Below are positions 45,991 through 56,743 of a stretch of DNA of 64,000 nt, one piece after another. The stretch lies in the NCBI GenBank assembly GCA_037127255.1, contig JBANSL010000013.1, forward strand, positions 81,784,188-81,848,187, written 5' to 3'. Position 1 is the first letter of the stretch. Each line of letters opens with the position of its first letter. The notes beneath the pieces are model-generated. The model saw only the letters and a list, made by a program, of their open reading frames with translations, was not told where the DNA came from and ran no database searches. Origin of the DNA: Persicaria tinctoria (taxonomy: Eukaryota; Streptophyta; Magnoliopsida; Caryophyllales; Polygonaceae). The position numbers and the translations under genes were made by a program.

Positions 45991-47424
45991 CTACCCTAAA
46001 TCTCCATGCTTGTTTATTTTAAAATTTGCTTGCTAGATGTGGTGTATCTCTACATGTGCATTTATTGTTATGCATGTGTTTTCTGTATGCTTTTACTAGC
46101 TAAGCTCATATTCATAACTTGCATGATTTAGGTAGATTTTACTTGCCCTTAATTTTGATGGTGTTTGCTTTGTAGTTGGTGTGATTAACAGCCTCGCATA
46201 GCATATTTAAATGGATTGTTTGAACATGTTTTTTCTTGCAAATTACATGCTCTTATATATGATCTCATCTTGCTATATGCTGTTTTTCTTTGGGTCCTAT
46301 ATCCTTGCTGCTTTCTGTGTCTATATACAGCATGCTTGGTTCAAGTTAAAATGCTTGGTATGCTTGTTCTTATCTTGCTTAGATCTTATCAGTTTAAAGT
46401 GATGGTTCATGTGTGGTTTACATGCCTTGATTGCTTGTACTGATATATCTGGAGAGCATGATTAACTTGTGTTACCTGCTCACACTTGAGAACTTTTGTT
46501 GCTGTTTCCTCAGTTGTCATGCTTCAGTTTTGAGTTAGGATATTTTTTGTTTTTCATGCATGTCTTTCCCCAAATGTCTACATGTTATTCATGTTTAAGC
46601 CTTTCTTTTGGGTACCTTTCTTTTATCATGCTATTCATGATTATCCTTGGGTTCCCTTGCTGTTTATGACTTCACATGAGGACTTGACATGATATTTAAG
46701 CTCTTGCTATCATTCTCTATGATATGGTGCCTATTTTTTCCATGTTAGTCATGGCTGCCCTTTCAGGCTCTTTCATGCTATTCACGTGTGTTTGGGTGGC
46801 TGATACATGTTATTCATGTTTGTCCTTCACTTCTACTCTTACATGTTATTCATGTTAACTTCTTATGTCAAGTTATGCTATTCATGCTTGATCCTTGTAC
46901 TGTCTACTCTTTATTCTTGGACTTAAAGTATGCAGAATCTTTATGCTTGAGCACTTCTATATTTTCTTGCTATACTTGTCTAGGATTTCTTGAGTAGTGG
47001 TTTTGGGTATTGTCATGTTCTTATTTCAGTTTGTTATTCACTGATTATTGTGCATGATGGGTTGCCCTTTAAGAGGGCATTGCTTGCTCCATGTTGTCTT
47101 TAAGAGGGCATTGCTTGCTTTGCCTTGATCGACTAAGAGACTAGAGGGATCCTTCCCTTGTCTTTATGTCTTGGGTTCTTGTGACCCTAATGTCATGGTA
47201 TAATCTAGCTTCAAATCTGTCTTGCATGCTGTATGTTTGCAATTACTTTGCTAGATGTGCTATGGTAGTTTCCTGCTGGATTCATTCCTTTGATTTCCTA
47301 TATTTGGTTGATGTCACTAACCAAGTTTATAAAGGAAGCGCAGGTACTGCGATGACGGATTTATCCAATATGTTGTAGGCTTTCTTCTTTCTATCTTGAT
47401 GTAAACTAGTTTTAAGAGGGCAAT

Positions 47425-48236
47425 TGTTGAAAATTGTAACACTAGTTTACTTCTAGGCTTTTATATGTATAAGCTTTAGGGATTTAGATTGGGCTTGTAT
47501 AAGCCCAAGCCCATGCCTTACCAAGCTTTACCCTTTATAAACCTTCACCAACTAAACCCTAAATTGAGTTTTGGCACTGTTGCCGCTCCAAAAGAGAGCC
47601 TGGGAGCTCATCTCCCATGGCTGAAGAAAAGGTGAGGTTTTGGCTGGGGTTTCGGTTCCATTGAAGACAGCAAAAGCCGAGAGAAGAAGATAGAGCAAGC
47701 TCGAGCAAGCGTTCATCAGAGAGAGAGGCTCGTTGAGCAATCTCCATGTGAACCGAGCTCGAAGCGGCGAAACAGAGAGAGCCAGCAGGAGGAGATTCGA
47801 GGGTGCCGGAGAGGGACTATTCGTCGGCCTTCCTGCAGTGACACTGGATGGACAAAGATGGGAAGAGAGCAAGGAAGACGGAGATGCCAAGACACCCGAC
47901 CTGCTACAGCAGCCTTGCCGAGTTCATCTCCATGGAAGAAGGGGGTTTTTGTTCCTATCTCCTTGCTATTTCCTTGATTGTCTTGTTGTCTTAGATGCCC
48001 TCTTAGGATCTCTGTAATGGTTTCGTTTTTCGCCTTTAAGAGCATATTGGATATCTTCTAGAGCCGGGGACGTAGGGATTAGCCCGAACCTCGTTAACAT
48101 ATCGCGTGTGTCTTTGCTATATTTGATCTTGTTTTCAGTTTAGGATCGATCTAGATCCTAGCTTACTTAAACCGGACTGATTTTGACCACTTCGACCTTA
48201 ATCGATCCATGATCGAGTGCAACCTTAATCTTAACA
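47425..48236 (+). mobile_element. 3' LTR (812 bp) of the 43455 element
   Basis: Begins TGTTGAAAATTGTAAC after a purine-rich AAGAGGG (47414-47420) and ends CTTAACA. It contains CCCTTTATAAACC (TATA-like, near 47530) with a purine-rich transcribed part after it. The minus-strand Ser/Leu-rich frame at 47552-47890 is a by-product. No second copy is present. Confidence 0.75.
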
Positions 48237-48241
48237 TATTT

Positions 48242-48545
48242 GATATATGTTTATTATATTATTTCCTAAATCTCTTAATTTGTAGAGTGATTTTTTTTTT
48301 ATAAATACACTGCCATCATTGCAATATATTACGAAATGGGTTCCACAACATGTTGAGGAATAGTTGAATATGTAACTAAACAGGACCTAAGGGGCGGCAA
48401 AATGTCTGTACCATGTTGTGGACCTTACTCCGCAACTTGTTATGGAAAACCTTATCAGCGGCGTAAAAAACTCGGAGAAATCTTACCTTGACAGTATTAC
48501 AAAAAAAATCATTACGCAACAAGTTGTGTACAATTGTTGTAGTTT
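48242..48545. repeat. block D, copy 1
   Basis: The text GTTTATTATATTATTTCC through GGGGCGGCAAAATGTCTG, TACTCCGCAACTTGTTA and CTTACCTTGACAGTATT recurs at about 57376-57672. It contains imperfect palindromes of the type CGCAACTTGTTxCGG and may itself be an old MITE. Confidence 0.88.
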
Positions 48546-48868
48546 TTTTTTGTTTAAATAAGGATGAGAATTGCTACTGATAGGGTATTTCGATCAAGGT
48601 TCAACTTTCGCTTACTAATTGAATTCACTTCCGTATCAATATAAAAGGTTCAACTTCCGTATCACCTAACTTACTAATTGAATTCACTTCCGCTTATTCA
48701 ATCAACAATCTCAATCTATGTCGTTCTTGATTAGGATAATTCGACTTCTGTTTCAAACCCCTAATTCATGTAATATATGTATATCTAATCAACAATTATC
48801 CTTTTTTCAATTCAAATTGTCAATCAAATCTCATCCATAAACTTCCATCCAAGGAAGAGATTAGGGAG

Positions 48869-48964
48869 TGTTAGCATTATATTATTTATACATGTACAGT
48901 TACCATTGTATTATATTATTTATACAATGGTAACTGTACATGTATAAATAATATAATGCTAACA
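48869..48964. mobile_element. 96-bp perfect palindrome with LTR-like TG/CA ends and 5-bp TSD
   Basis: Arms of 43 bp (48869-48911 and 48922-48964) are exact reverse complements around the 10-bp loop TATATTATTT. The ends are TGTTAGCATT and AATGCTAACA. GGGAG flanks both sides (48864-48868, 48965-48969). TG/CA ends and a 5-bp duplication are the integration mark of LTR retroelements, yet the unit contains only what would be the first 43 bp of an LTR, inverted on itself. No other copy is visible in this window. Confidence 0.85.
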
Positions 48965-48969
48965 GGGAG

Positions 48970-49109
48970 AAGGTAAGAGATTAAGGAAGAAGAAGTTTAG
49001 AGTTAAGAGGGAGTAAAAGAAAAGAGCAGTACTAACGGTTTAGGAGAAAGAGTAATTGGATTTGATTATTCATTGGATGATCTCCCTAATACAAGCTAGA
49101 TATGGGGTA
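48970..49109. other. short intergenic spacer
   Basis: AT-rich spacer, nothing recognised. Confidence 0.3.
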
Positions 49110-49920
49110 TCTATTAATATTACTAATTCTGCCAGCATTTTGCTGACGTGTCACGTCCACAATTAAAGTTGAATATTTTATTCAAATGATATTTTCTTAT
49201 TGGTCAATATTATTGCTGAAATTATTTGTTTCCTATTTTACATATATTTGTTTCCTATTTTTCATACGAAGATTATTTTAATTGATATGCTTATATCAAT
49301 CGATTAATATTACTAATTCTGCTAGCATTTTGCTGACGTGTCACACCCACAATTAAAGTTGAATTTTTTATTCAAATGAGATTTTCTTATTGGTTAATAT
49401 TATTATGGAAACTTTAAAATATTTGTTTCCTATTTTAAATATGATTTGAATCCGTTCTTTTTTTTTCGGTTAAATTGCCGTAAATATTGAGACATGTTTC
49501 CATTTTTTTCCCGATTGCAATATATCTATTACTAATTCTGCTAGCATTTTGCTGACATGTCACGCCCACAATTAAAGTTGAATTTTTTATTCAAATAAGA
49601 TTTTCTTATTGGTCAATATTATTATGGAATCTTTAAAATATTTGTTTCCTATTTTAAATATGATTTGAATCCATTCCTTTTTTTTTTATTTTCGGTTATA
49701 TTGTCGTAAATATTGAGACATGTTTCCATTTTTTTCCCGATTGCAATCTCTTTTCGGTTATATTGTTGATGTGTCACGCTCACAATTAAACTTGAATTTT
49801 TTATTCAAATGGTATTTTCTTATTGGTCAATATTATGACTGAAATTTTAAAATATTTGTTTCCTATTTTAAACATATTTGTTTCCTATTTGTATACTAAA
49901 ATATTATTTAATTTGATATG
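49110..49920. repeat. degenerate tandem array, units of about 190-240 bp
   Basis: The unit ACTAATTCTGCTAGCATTTT, followed by GCTGACGTGTCAC, CACAATTAAAGTTGAAT and TTCTTATTGGTCAATATTAT, occurs starting at about 49122, 49312 and 49531, with a partial fourth copy near 49762. Non-coding. TCACGCCCACAATTAAAG is the best conserved core. Confidence 0.85.
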
Positions 49921-50530
49921 TTGTATGTCAATTTGTGATCTATTTTAATCGTCTACGTACATTGAACATTCGTCAATTCTTGGCTGATTTTATTCTTGGA
50001 TATTGAAATTGTTGATTTATCATTTTTAACCGATTGCAATATTCCCCACAATGTCTACATACAACGAACATGTAATAATCAATTTGTAAATATTCGATTT
50101 CCAAAATTAATTATAAAAATCAATTAGAGCCAAATAAGTGTTTTTTTTATAATTTAATTATTTTTAAACATCTTAAATGACTATCGAAAAATAAATAATA
50201 TTTTAATACTCACAAGCATTACTAATGCTTATTTTACATCTTGGATGCGGCTTCTTAAATCACTTTTCTACCTTTAGGGATTTTTTTTGTTTACCATCTT
50301 ACTTTTACTTTCACTATTTATTTTTCTATCTTTCTAACCATCTTTCTCATGAAAATAATCAATAAGTTATGTACATCTACATATTTAACTTCAAAATTAT
50401 TCACACAATCATGTGCTTATGATTTTTTAATATTTGTACGGGAGCTTATATTTTACTTTTTAGATCTATGCTAATGATAATAATTATATATTTATTTCAA
50501 ATTATATTAGATGGTGTGTTTGAGTATTAT
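49921..50530. other. intergenic
   Basis: AT-rich, no gene or clear repeat. It occupies the place where blocks A and B would be expected in copy 2. Confidence 0.4.
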
Positions 50531-50553
50531 TATTACTTGGATGCGTTGAAGGT

Positions 50554-50660
50554 TCGAATGTCGGTCACAGTCGATCAAATGGATGCGTTGAAGGGCAAGC
50601 CCGTACAACGCAACGAAACTTCGAATGTCGGTCACAGCCGATCAAATGGATGCGTTGAAG
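50554..50660. repeat. 67-bp partial duplication of the SOT 3' end
   Basis: TCGAATGTCGGTCACAG plus CGATCAAATGGATGCGTTGA occurs at 50554 and 50621. The second copy holds the stop codon region of the SOT pseudogene. The intact gene has this text once, so the duplication is specific to copy 2. Confidence 0.9.
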
Positions 50661-51366
50661 GTTAAGCCGGAGCCACGAAACTTATCTTGCATAACCTTCT
50701 CTAGACGCTCGTATAAGGTAGGGCTAATATGGTTCTTCCAATCACCAACCTCTCCTTTCCTAAAGAACGACTTATTTTCGATGTTTGGGTTAAACATTCC
50801 ACTTTGATTTACCTCCAAATCTTTCAAATTTCGTAAGCTGCAAAGCTTCGAGATCTCATCTATTACCCCACTCCCCTCCTCCTCCTCGGAGAAAGGAACC
50901 CTAAGAAATTCCGCCAGTCTCTTCAACTCTGATATCTCATCCATCTTAAGATCCTCGTATTTCATGAACAACACCTTATCGGGTTTCTCCAAGCTCATAT
51001 TCCAGTACCCTAGCACATGATCCCAATGAGGCCCGTACCATTCAACTCCCTTACAAACAGAATCAACTATCTTCTCCAACCCCATGGATTCCATGTCTTC
51101 TTCCTTCTCTTCCCCGTTGAGGACCTCTTTGAATTTAACAAGCGACACGATGGTGTCGAATGGGTTCCTACACAAGTAAACTATCCGGTAACCAGAGCTC
51201 CTAATAGACTCCCCGAGAGTGTGGTAAGGGAGGTGTGTAGCAAGAAGTCGAGGAGGATCGAGTTTAGACAGTTGGAGAGGGTGAGAATCCGGACGTTGGT
51301 ACTCCAAGTGTGGCATGAGGTCATGGGGGTTTGTGGAGAGTAGAGGGTGGGGGATCGGGTGGTTCG

Positions 51367-51672
51367 TGTTGAGCCATGACTAAAGTGATGCGTTTTAGTG
51401 CTAATGCCCCATTGCTTCTTGTGTGCTGCGTCACACCCTACCAATTCTACCATAACAGATTTTGTCATCTTATATATATATTGGGTACCACCTCTGTAAT
51501 TTGTCAGATTAGAGAATCAATCAAGAAGCTTCCTTTCTTCCTCTCCTCCTTGCTCTCTAGTCACCATGGACGTTCACTGTTTCATTCATTGTAAAATCCT
51601 TCTTTTCAATTGATCATCCCATTTCTTCTTCTTCAATCTATATCCAAACACTGATTTCATTGTCAATTCACA
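51367..51672 (+). mobile_element. 5' LTR of Copia
   Basis: 306 bp, TG...CA. It differs from the 3' LTR at four sites (G/T near 51457, G/T near 51529, T/C near 51591, C/A near 51623). It contains an ATATATATAT stretch as a possible TATA region. Confidence 0.93.
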
Positions 51673-51684
51673 TGGTATCAGAGC
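51673..51684 (+). promoter_or_regulatory. primer-binding site
   Basis: TGGTATCAGAGC immediately after the 5' LTR is the canonical initiator tRNA-Met primer-binding site of plant Copia elements. Confidence 0.9.
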
Positions 51685-51688
51685 TAAT

Positions 51689-54169
51689 ATGAGTACAGAG
51701 AATCAAAATGAACCCGGAAACACCGTTCATACAGATGTGGCCACAGTTGATCCTATGGATGAACTGTTTCTCCATCACTCAGATCATCCGAGCTATGTCC
51801 TGTCTACTCGGCTGCTTGATGGTCGCAATTATAGTCACTGGAGAAGGTCAGTGGAGATGTCCCTCATGGCCAAAAACAAACTCGGTTTTGTCACAGGCTC
51901 GTGTCAAAGACCAGAAGCCACTTCGCCCTCGCTGCATTTGTGGGAGAGGTGCAACAATATGGTAATGTCTTGGCTTATTCATTCTGTAGAAAAAGATATT
52001 GCTGAATCTGCTTTGTATTGTCGCACTGCAAAACAAATCTGGAATGACCTTGAGAATCGTTTTGGAAGCTCAAATCGAACTAGACTGTATCAGATTGAAA
52101 AGGATCTTGCTGCTATTGAACAAGGGAGTCTAGGAATTCCTGAGTACTTTACTAAATTTAAACGTTTATGGGATGAGTATGTGATGCTTGTTGAATACCA
52201 AGCCTGTGAGTGTGGTTCAAATCGTTCTGTGATGAACTTGATCCAAAATCAGCAAGTAGTCAACTTTCTCATGGGTTTGAATGATGTATACAATGTTGTT
52301 AGAGGCAATATTTTGATGATGACACCGCCACCAAACATAGACGAGGCGTACAGATTTCTGATTCAGGATGAACAGCAACGAAATTTCAAATCTGGCTCTA
52401 GTGCTGAGAGTACTGCCTTTGCTTCTCAGCAATCTCGCTCAGCTGGTGGACCACCTAAGAAACCCTTGTTCTGTGATCATTGTAAGGTGGCAGGACATGC
52501 CATGGATAAGTGTTGGAAAGTCCATGGCTATCCCACTTCATCTGCATCTGGTGCCTTTTGTGAACACTGCAAAGTAGGTGGGCATACCATGGGCAAGTGT
52601 TGGAAGCTTCATGGCTATCCAAACACAGGAACTGCAGATTCTAATCAAGGCTCAGGAACTAATGGTTCAAGGCCTTATTGCACACACTACAAATCTCTTG
52701 GCCATTTGGTTGACAAATGCTGGAAGCTGCATGGCTACCCAACTGACAGTGGTGCCTCTAAAGGGAAGAAGATTGCTGCTGGAGCTACTTCCCTCACTCA
52801 GGAGAAATATCAACAACTTATGAATCTTCTGAAAGGCCATGACAACACAGAGCCCACAGCATTGCTAGCAGGTAAAGGTACTTGTCGCTTTTCTTCAAAG
52901 TTGAATTCTAATTGGATCTTGGATAGTGGAGCCACTGATCATATGATTCCTAACCATACCCTTTTTCACTCTTCTAAATCTTTGCATAAACCATCTCACA
53001 TTACTTTACCTAATAATCATAAAGCAAGTGTTTCTTCAATAGGATCAGTGGCCTTATCCCCATCCCTTTCCCTCCACAATGTATTACATGTTCCAGATTT
53101 TCATTATAATCTTCTATCCATTCACAAACTGATCCTTGATTCCAATTCTAATGTCCTTTTCACCCCCACATCTTGTATTATTCAGGCCCCTTTGATGAAG
53201 AAGCCTGTGGTAATTGGAAGTGAAGATAATGGTCTATACATTGCACACACTCCTTATGAGCTAGAAGAATTTCCTTCTTTAACTTCTGTTTTGCAGAATA
53301 CTTTTTTGCCATGTAATAATTCTAGTGAGACCAATGGTGCTAGTTTTCAAGCATCTTGTACCTCTGAACTTCTCCACTGTCGTATGGGCCATCTGCCTTT
53401 TGCTCAATTAAGACATGTTGATGCTTCTATTTCTACTATACAACCATCTGTTGTGTGTCAGATTTGCCCTCAGGCCAAGCAACACAGGAAACCATTTTTC
53501 TTGAGACAAACACAGTCCTCTACACCTTTCCAACTGGTCTATTTTGACACATGGGGTCCTTACCGTGAACCAACTCACAATGGCTTCAGATACTTCATCA
53601 CCTTGGTGGATGATTTCACTAAGTGCACTTGGACTTACCTCATGGCTTCAAAGACCAGTACCTTACACATTATTAAGTCTTTTGTCTCCCTCATTCATAC
53701 TCAATTTCAAACCACAATCAAAGTCATGAGATCTGATAATGCAGCTGAATTCCATGAAGGTCTCTTATCCCAATTTTTTGCCAATCATGGCATCATTCAC
53801 CAAACAAGTTGTGTGGATTCACCACAACAAAATGGAGTAGTGGAAAGGAAACACAAACATTTGCTTGAGGTTGCACGAGCACTCAAATTTCAGGCCAACC
53901 TTCCTCTACGTTTTTGGGGAGAATGTATATTGACAGCAACCTATCTCATTAATCGCTCTCCTTTACCTGTGTTGAATCAAAAATCACCTTATGAAATGCT
54001 ATTTCAGAAGCCACCATCTTATTCTCATTTACGAGTCTTTGGTTGCTTATGCTTTGTCAGCACATTGAAAAGAGCAAGAGATAAGTTCTGTCCTCGTGCC
54101 ACACCTTGTGTTTTCTTGGGATATTCTCAAGGCAAGAGTAGTGGAAAGGAAACACAAACATTTGCTTGA
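51689..54169 (+). CDS. Copia polyprotein, N-terminal part (gag, protease, integrase), cut by an internal duplication
   Basis: Starts with ATG four bases after the PBS and stays open for 826 codons. Gag covers residues 20-230 or so (DELFLHHSDHPSYVLSTRLL). Three zinc knuckles begin at about 262, 291 and 331; the third reads CTHYKSLGH and has lost a cysteine. Protease DSGATDHM is at about 412. The integrase HHCC zinc region is at 560-600. Its acidic residues lie in FDTWGP (about 619), RSDNAAEF (about 681) and GVVERKH (about 717). The frame ends prematurely only because a 301-bp tandem duplication shifts it. Confidence 0.93.
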   Translation: MSTENQNEPGNTVHTDVATVDPMDELFLHHSDHPSYVLSTRLLDGRNYSHWRRSVEMSLMAKNKLGFVTGSCQRPEATSPSLHLWERCNNMVMSWLIHSVEKDIAESALYCRTAKQIWNDLENRFGSSNRTRLYQIEKDLAAIEQGSLGIPEYFTKFKRLWDEYVMLVEYQACECGSNRSVMNLIQNQQVVNFLMGLNDVYNVVRGNILMMTPPPNIDEAYRFLIQDEQQRNFKSGSSAESTAFASQQSRSAGGPPKKPLFCDHCKVAGHAMDKCWKVHGYPTSSASGAFCEHCKVGGHTMGKCWKLHGYPNTGTADSNQGSGTNGSRPYCTHYKSLGHLVDKCWKLHGYPTDSGASKGKKIAAGATSLTQEKYQQLMNLLKGHDNTEPTALLAGKGTCRFSSKLNSNWILDSGATDHMIPNHTLFHSSKSLHKPSHITLPNNHKASVSSIGSVALSPSLSLHNVLHVPDFHYNLLSIHKLILDSNSNVLFTPTSCIIQAPLMKKPVVIGSEDNGLYIAHTPYELEEFPSLTSVLQNTFLPCNNSSETNGASFQASCTSELLHCRMGHLPFAQLRHVDASISTIQPSVVCQICPQAKQHRKPFFLRQTQSSTPFQLVYFDTWGPYREPTHNGFRYFITLVDDFTKCTWTYLMASKTSTLHIIKSFVSLIHTQFQTTIKVMRSDNAAEFHEGLLSQFFANHGIIHQTSCVDSPQQNGVVERKHKHLLEVARALKFQANLPLRFWGECILTATYLINRSPLPVLNQKSPYEMLFQKPPSYSHLRVFGCLCFVSTLKRARDKFCPRATPCVFLGYSQGKSSGKETQTFA

Positions 54170-54436
54170 GGTTGCACGAGCACTCAAATTTCAGGCCAAC
54201 CTTCCTCTACGTTTTTGGGGAGAATGTATATTGACAGCAACCTATCTCATTAATCGCTCTCCTTTACCTGTGTTGAATCAAAAATCACCTTATGAAATGC
54301 TATTTCAGAAGCCACCATCTTATTCTCATTTACGAGTCTTTGGTTGCTTATGCTTTGTCAGCACATTGAAAAGAGCAAGAGATAAGTTCTGTCCTCGTGC
54401 CACACCTTGTGTTTTCTTGGGATATTCTCAAGGCAA
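53835..54436 (+). repeat. 301-bp perfect tandem duplication in Copia pol
   Basis: Bases 53835-54135 and 54136-54436 appear identical, with the shared word GAGT at the junctions. 301 is not a multiple of three, so the duplication introduces a +1 shift and a premature stop at 54167-54169. Apart from this, no inactivating change was seen in the element. Confidence 0.95.
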
Positions 54437-56432
54437 GAGTGCCTACACTGTCTTGAACCTTCATACACAACTGCTCATCCATACCAGAGATGTTACTTTC
54501 TTTGAGCATAACTTCCCCTTTCATTCTCCTGCACCACATTCCCATACACCTCTACCACCTCCAATTCCTGATTCTTCTACCACTTCATTTCCCTCTTCCA
54601 TTTTTCTCCCAACCCATACTGTCCCATCCCCTCCTGTCAATCAGTCTTCATCTTCTTCCATCACCACCTCCCCCTCACCTCCTCCTACATCCTCTTCATC
54701 ACAGAATATATCACCATCACCACCACCCCCACCACCACCACCCCTCCGACGGTCCACCAGAATTCATGGCCCTCCTGCTCATCTTAAAGACTATGTGTGC
54801 AATGTATGTTCCCTATCCCACCATGATCATCATCCTAGCTCATTCTTTGCTACTACCTTACCTCCCACTTCCCATGCTCTACTTTCTCACATACAATCTT
54901 ACATTGAACCCACCACATACAAAGAAGCTATTCAAGATCCTAATTGGAGTTTAGCTATGAAAAAAGAACTTGATGCCTTGACTGCTAACAATACTTGGTC
55001 TTTGGTCACTCTTCCAATTGGCAAAAAGGCCATAGGTTACAGATGGGTTTACAAAGTTAAACTAAAATCTGATGGTTCTCTTGAACGTCACAAAGCTCGT
55101 TTGGTTGCAAAAGGATATACTCAAACTGCTGGCATTGATTATCATGAAACTTTCTCCCCGGTTGTTAAGATGCCAACCATCAGAACTATTCTTGCATTAG
55201 CTGCTTCCAAAGGCTGGGATATACATCAAATGGATGTAAATAATGCCTTTCTTCACAGTGATCTCTATGAGGAGGTCTATATGAAACTGCCTGAAGGTCT
55301 TACAACTCCACCTAACATGGTTTGTAAATTACAGAAGTCTCTTTATGGCTTAAAACAGGCCAGCCGCCAGTGGTTTCAGAAACTCTCCTCTTCTCTTATT
55401 TCTCTTGGTTACTCTCAGTCCAAGTTAGATCATTCTCTCTTCACTAAAAATGCAGAGAATAACATTACTATTGTGGCCATTTATGTTGATGACTTACTGG
55501 TTACTGGATCAAATTCTTCTGAAATTCATCATCTGAAGCATTTCTTGGATCACTACTTCAGCATCAAGGATCTTGGTCATCTCCATTATTTTTTGGGCTT
55601 TGAAGTTACATACAGCTCTCAAGGAATCCACTTATCCCAGCATAAGTTCAACAAAGAGTTGCTTACAGAAGCAACTATGGATTCTATTTCCCCTGTGTGC
55701 ACTCCTCTTCCTCATCGATTGAAACTTCTGCCTTCTGATGGTGATCCAATTCCAGATGCTACATATTACAGGAAAATGGTTGGCAAGCTCAATTATTTGA
55801 CCAACACACGTCCTGATCTTTCTTTTGTTGTTCAGACATTAAGTCAGTTTATGCAGGCTCCTTGCACCTCTCATCTCGCAGCCTTACATCATACACTTCA
55901 TTATGTTGCTGGTACCCTCAATCAAGGAATTGTTCTTAAGGGATTTGACAGCCCTTCAATTGTTGCTTATGCTGATTCTGATTGGGCTTCATGTGCACAT
56001 TCTCGACGATCTGTTACTGGTTTTGTGATTCTACTTGGCCAGTCTCCAATCAGCTGGCGTTCCAAGAAACAAAGTGTTGTCTCTAGGAGCTCTTCTGAGG
56101 CCGAATATCGAGCCATGGCTCAAACTGTTGCAGAGGTCACTTGGCTCGTGCGTTTACTAGAAGAACTTAACACTCCTCCAATTACACCAGTGACTCTATT
56201 TTGTGACAATCAATCGGCCATTCAGATTGCTAAAAACCCGGTGTTTCATGAACGCACCAAACATATTGAAATCGATTGTCATTTCACACGGGAAAAAGTC
56301 ATGGATGGTCTATTAGATCTGTGCTTCGTTCCATCACATTCTCAGCTGGCTGATGTCCTTACAAAAATCTTACCATCACACCAGCAAGATGAACTCCTTA
56401 CCAAACTTGGGATGTCACCACCCCAAGTTTGA
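54136..56432 (+). CDS. Copia polyprotein, C-terminal part (integrase end, RT, RNase H)
   Basis: The continuing frame covers the second copy of the duplicated integrase end (ERKHKHLLEVARALKF...), then a Pro/Ser/Thr-rich linker. RT follows with MDVNNAFLHSDLYEEV and the catalytic YVDDLLVTGS. RNase H contains YADSDWASCAHSRRSVTGF, SRSSSEAEYRAMA and FCDNQSAIQIAKNPVFHERT. It ends at the polypurine tract. The ATG at 54096 that opens this frame is fortuitous. In the undamaged element this is the same protein as the upstream part. Confidence 0.92.
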
Positions 56433-56437
56433 GGGGG

Positions 56438-56743
56438 TGTTGAGCCATGACTAAAGTGATGCGTTTTAGTGCTAATGCCCCATTGCTTCTTGTGTGCTGC
56501 GTCACACCCTACCAATTCTACCATAACATATTTTGTCATCTTATATATATATTGGGTACCACCTCTGTAATTTGTCAGATTAGAGAATCAATCAAGAATC
56601 TTCCTTTCTTCCTCTCCTCCTTGCTCTCTAGTCACCATGGACGTTCACTGTTTCATTCATTGCAAAATCCTTCTTTTCAATTGATCATCCAATTTCTTCT
56701 TCTTCAATCTATATCCAAACACTGATTTCATTGTCAATTCACA
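56438..56743 (+). mobile_element. 3' LTR of Copia
   Basis: 306 bp, directly after the GAGGGGG polypurine tract, ending AATTCACA at the junction with SOT sequence CGTGCGATTGAGG. Confidence 0.93.

Larger units (their letters stand above)
43455..48236 (+). mobile_element. LTR retroelement without a 5' LTR but with intact TSD; non-autonomous
   Basis: The insertion starts directly with TGGTACCAGAGCC, a one-mismatch version of the TGGTATCAGAGC primer-binding site. It ends with an LTR (47425-48236) finishing in TTAACA. The identical 5-bp TATTT flanks it (43450-43454, 48237-48241). The paralogous site near 57366-57390 (AAATATTTGAGATTTGTTTATT) is unoccupied, confirming the boundaries. The roughly 4-kb interior encodes no gag-pol. 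It is T-rich with intron-like texture and two exon-like islands (listed below). Confidence 0.82.
51367..56743 (+). mobile_element. young full-length Ty1/Copia retrotransposon inside SOT pseudogene
   Basis: Two 306-bp LTRs (51367-51672, 56438-56743) start TGTTGAGCC and end AATTCACA. They differ at only four positions (about 1.3%). PBS TGGTATCAGAGC is at 51673-51684; the polypurine GAGGGGG is at 56431-56437. The internal region encodes gag, protease, integrase, RT and RNase H in Copia order. At the junctions CG(TG) is shared between the flanks; a standard 5-bp TSD cannot be shown cleanly because TG of the LTR overlaps. Orientation is opposite to the host gene. Confidence 0.95.

Noticed and set aside
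47552..47890. 112-codon minus-strand frame in the 812-bp LTR
   Set aside because: Low-complexity Ser/Leu/Pro composition inside an LTR with no start context or family match.
51361..51366. A standard 5-bp TSD for the 51367 Copia
   Set aside because: The flanks share only CG, or CGTG if the LTR's first TG is counted. I could not show five matching bases, so I rely on LTRs, PBS, PPT and the split gene instead.
54490..54954. 154-codon Leu/Pro/His frame
   Set aside because: Alternative frame of the Pro/Ser-rich linker of the Copia polyprotein.
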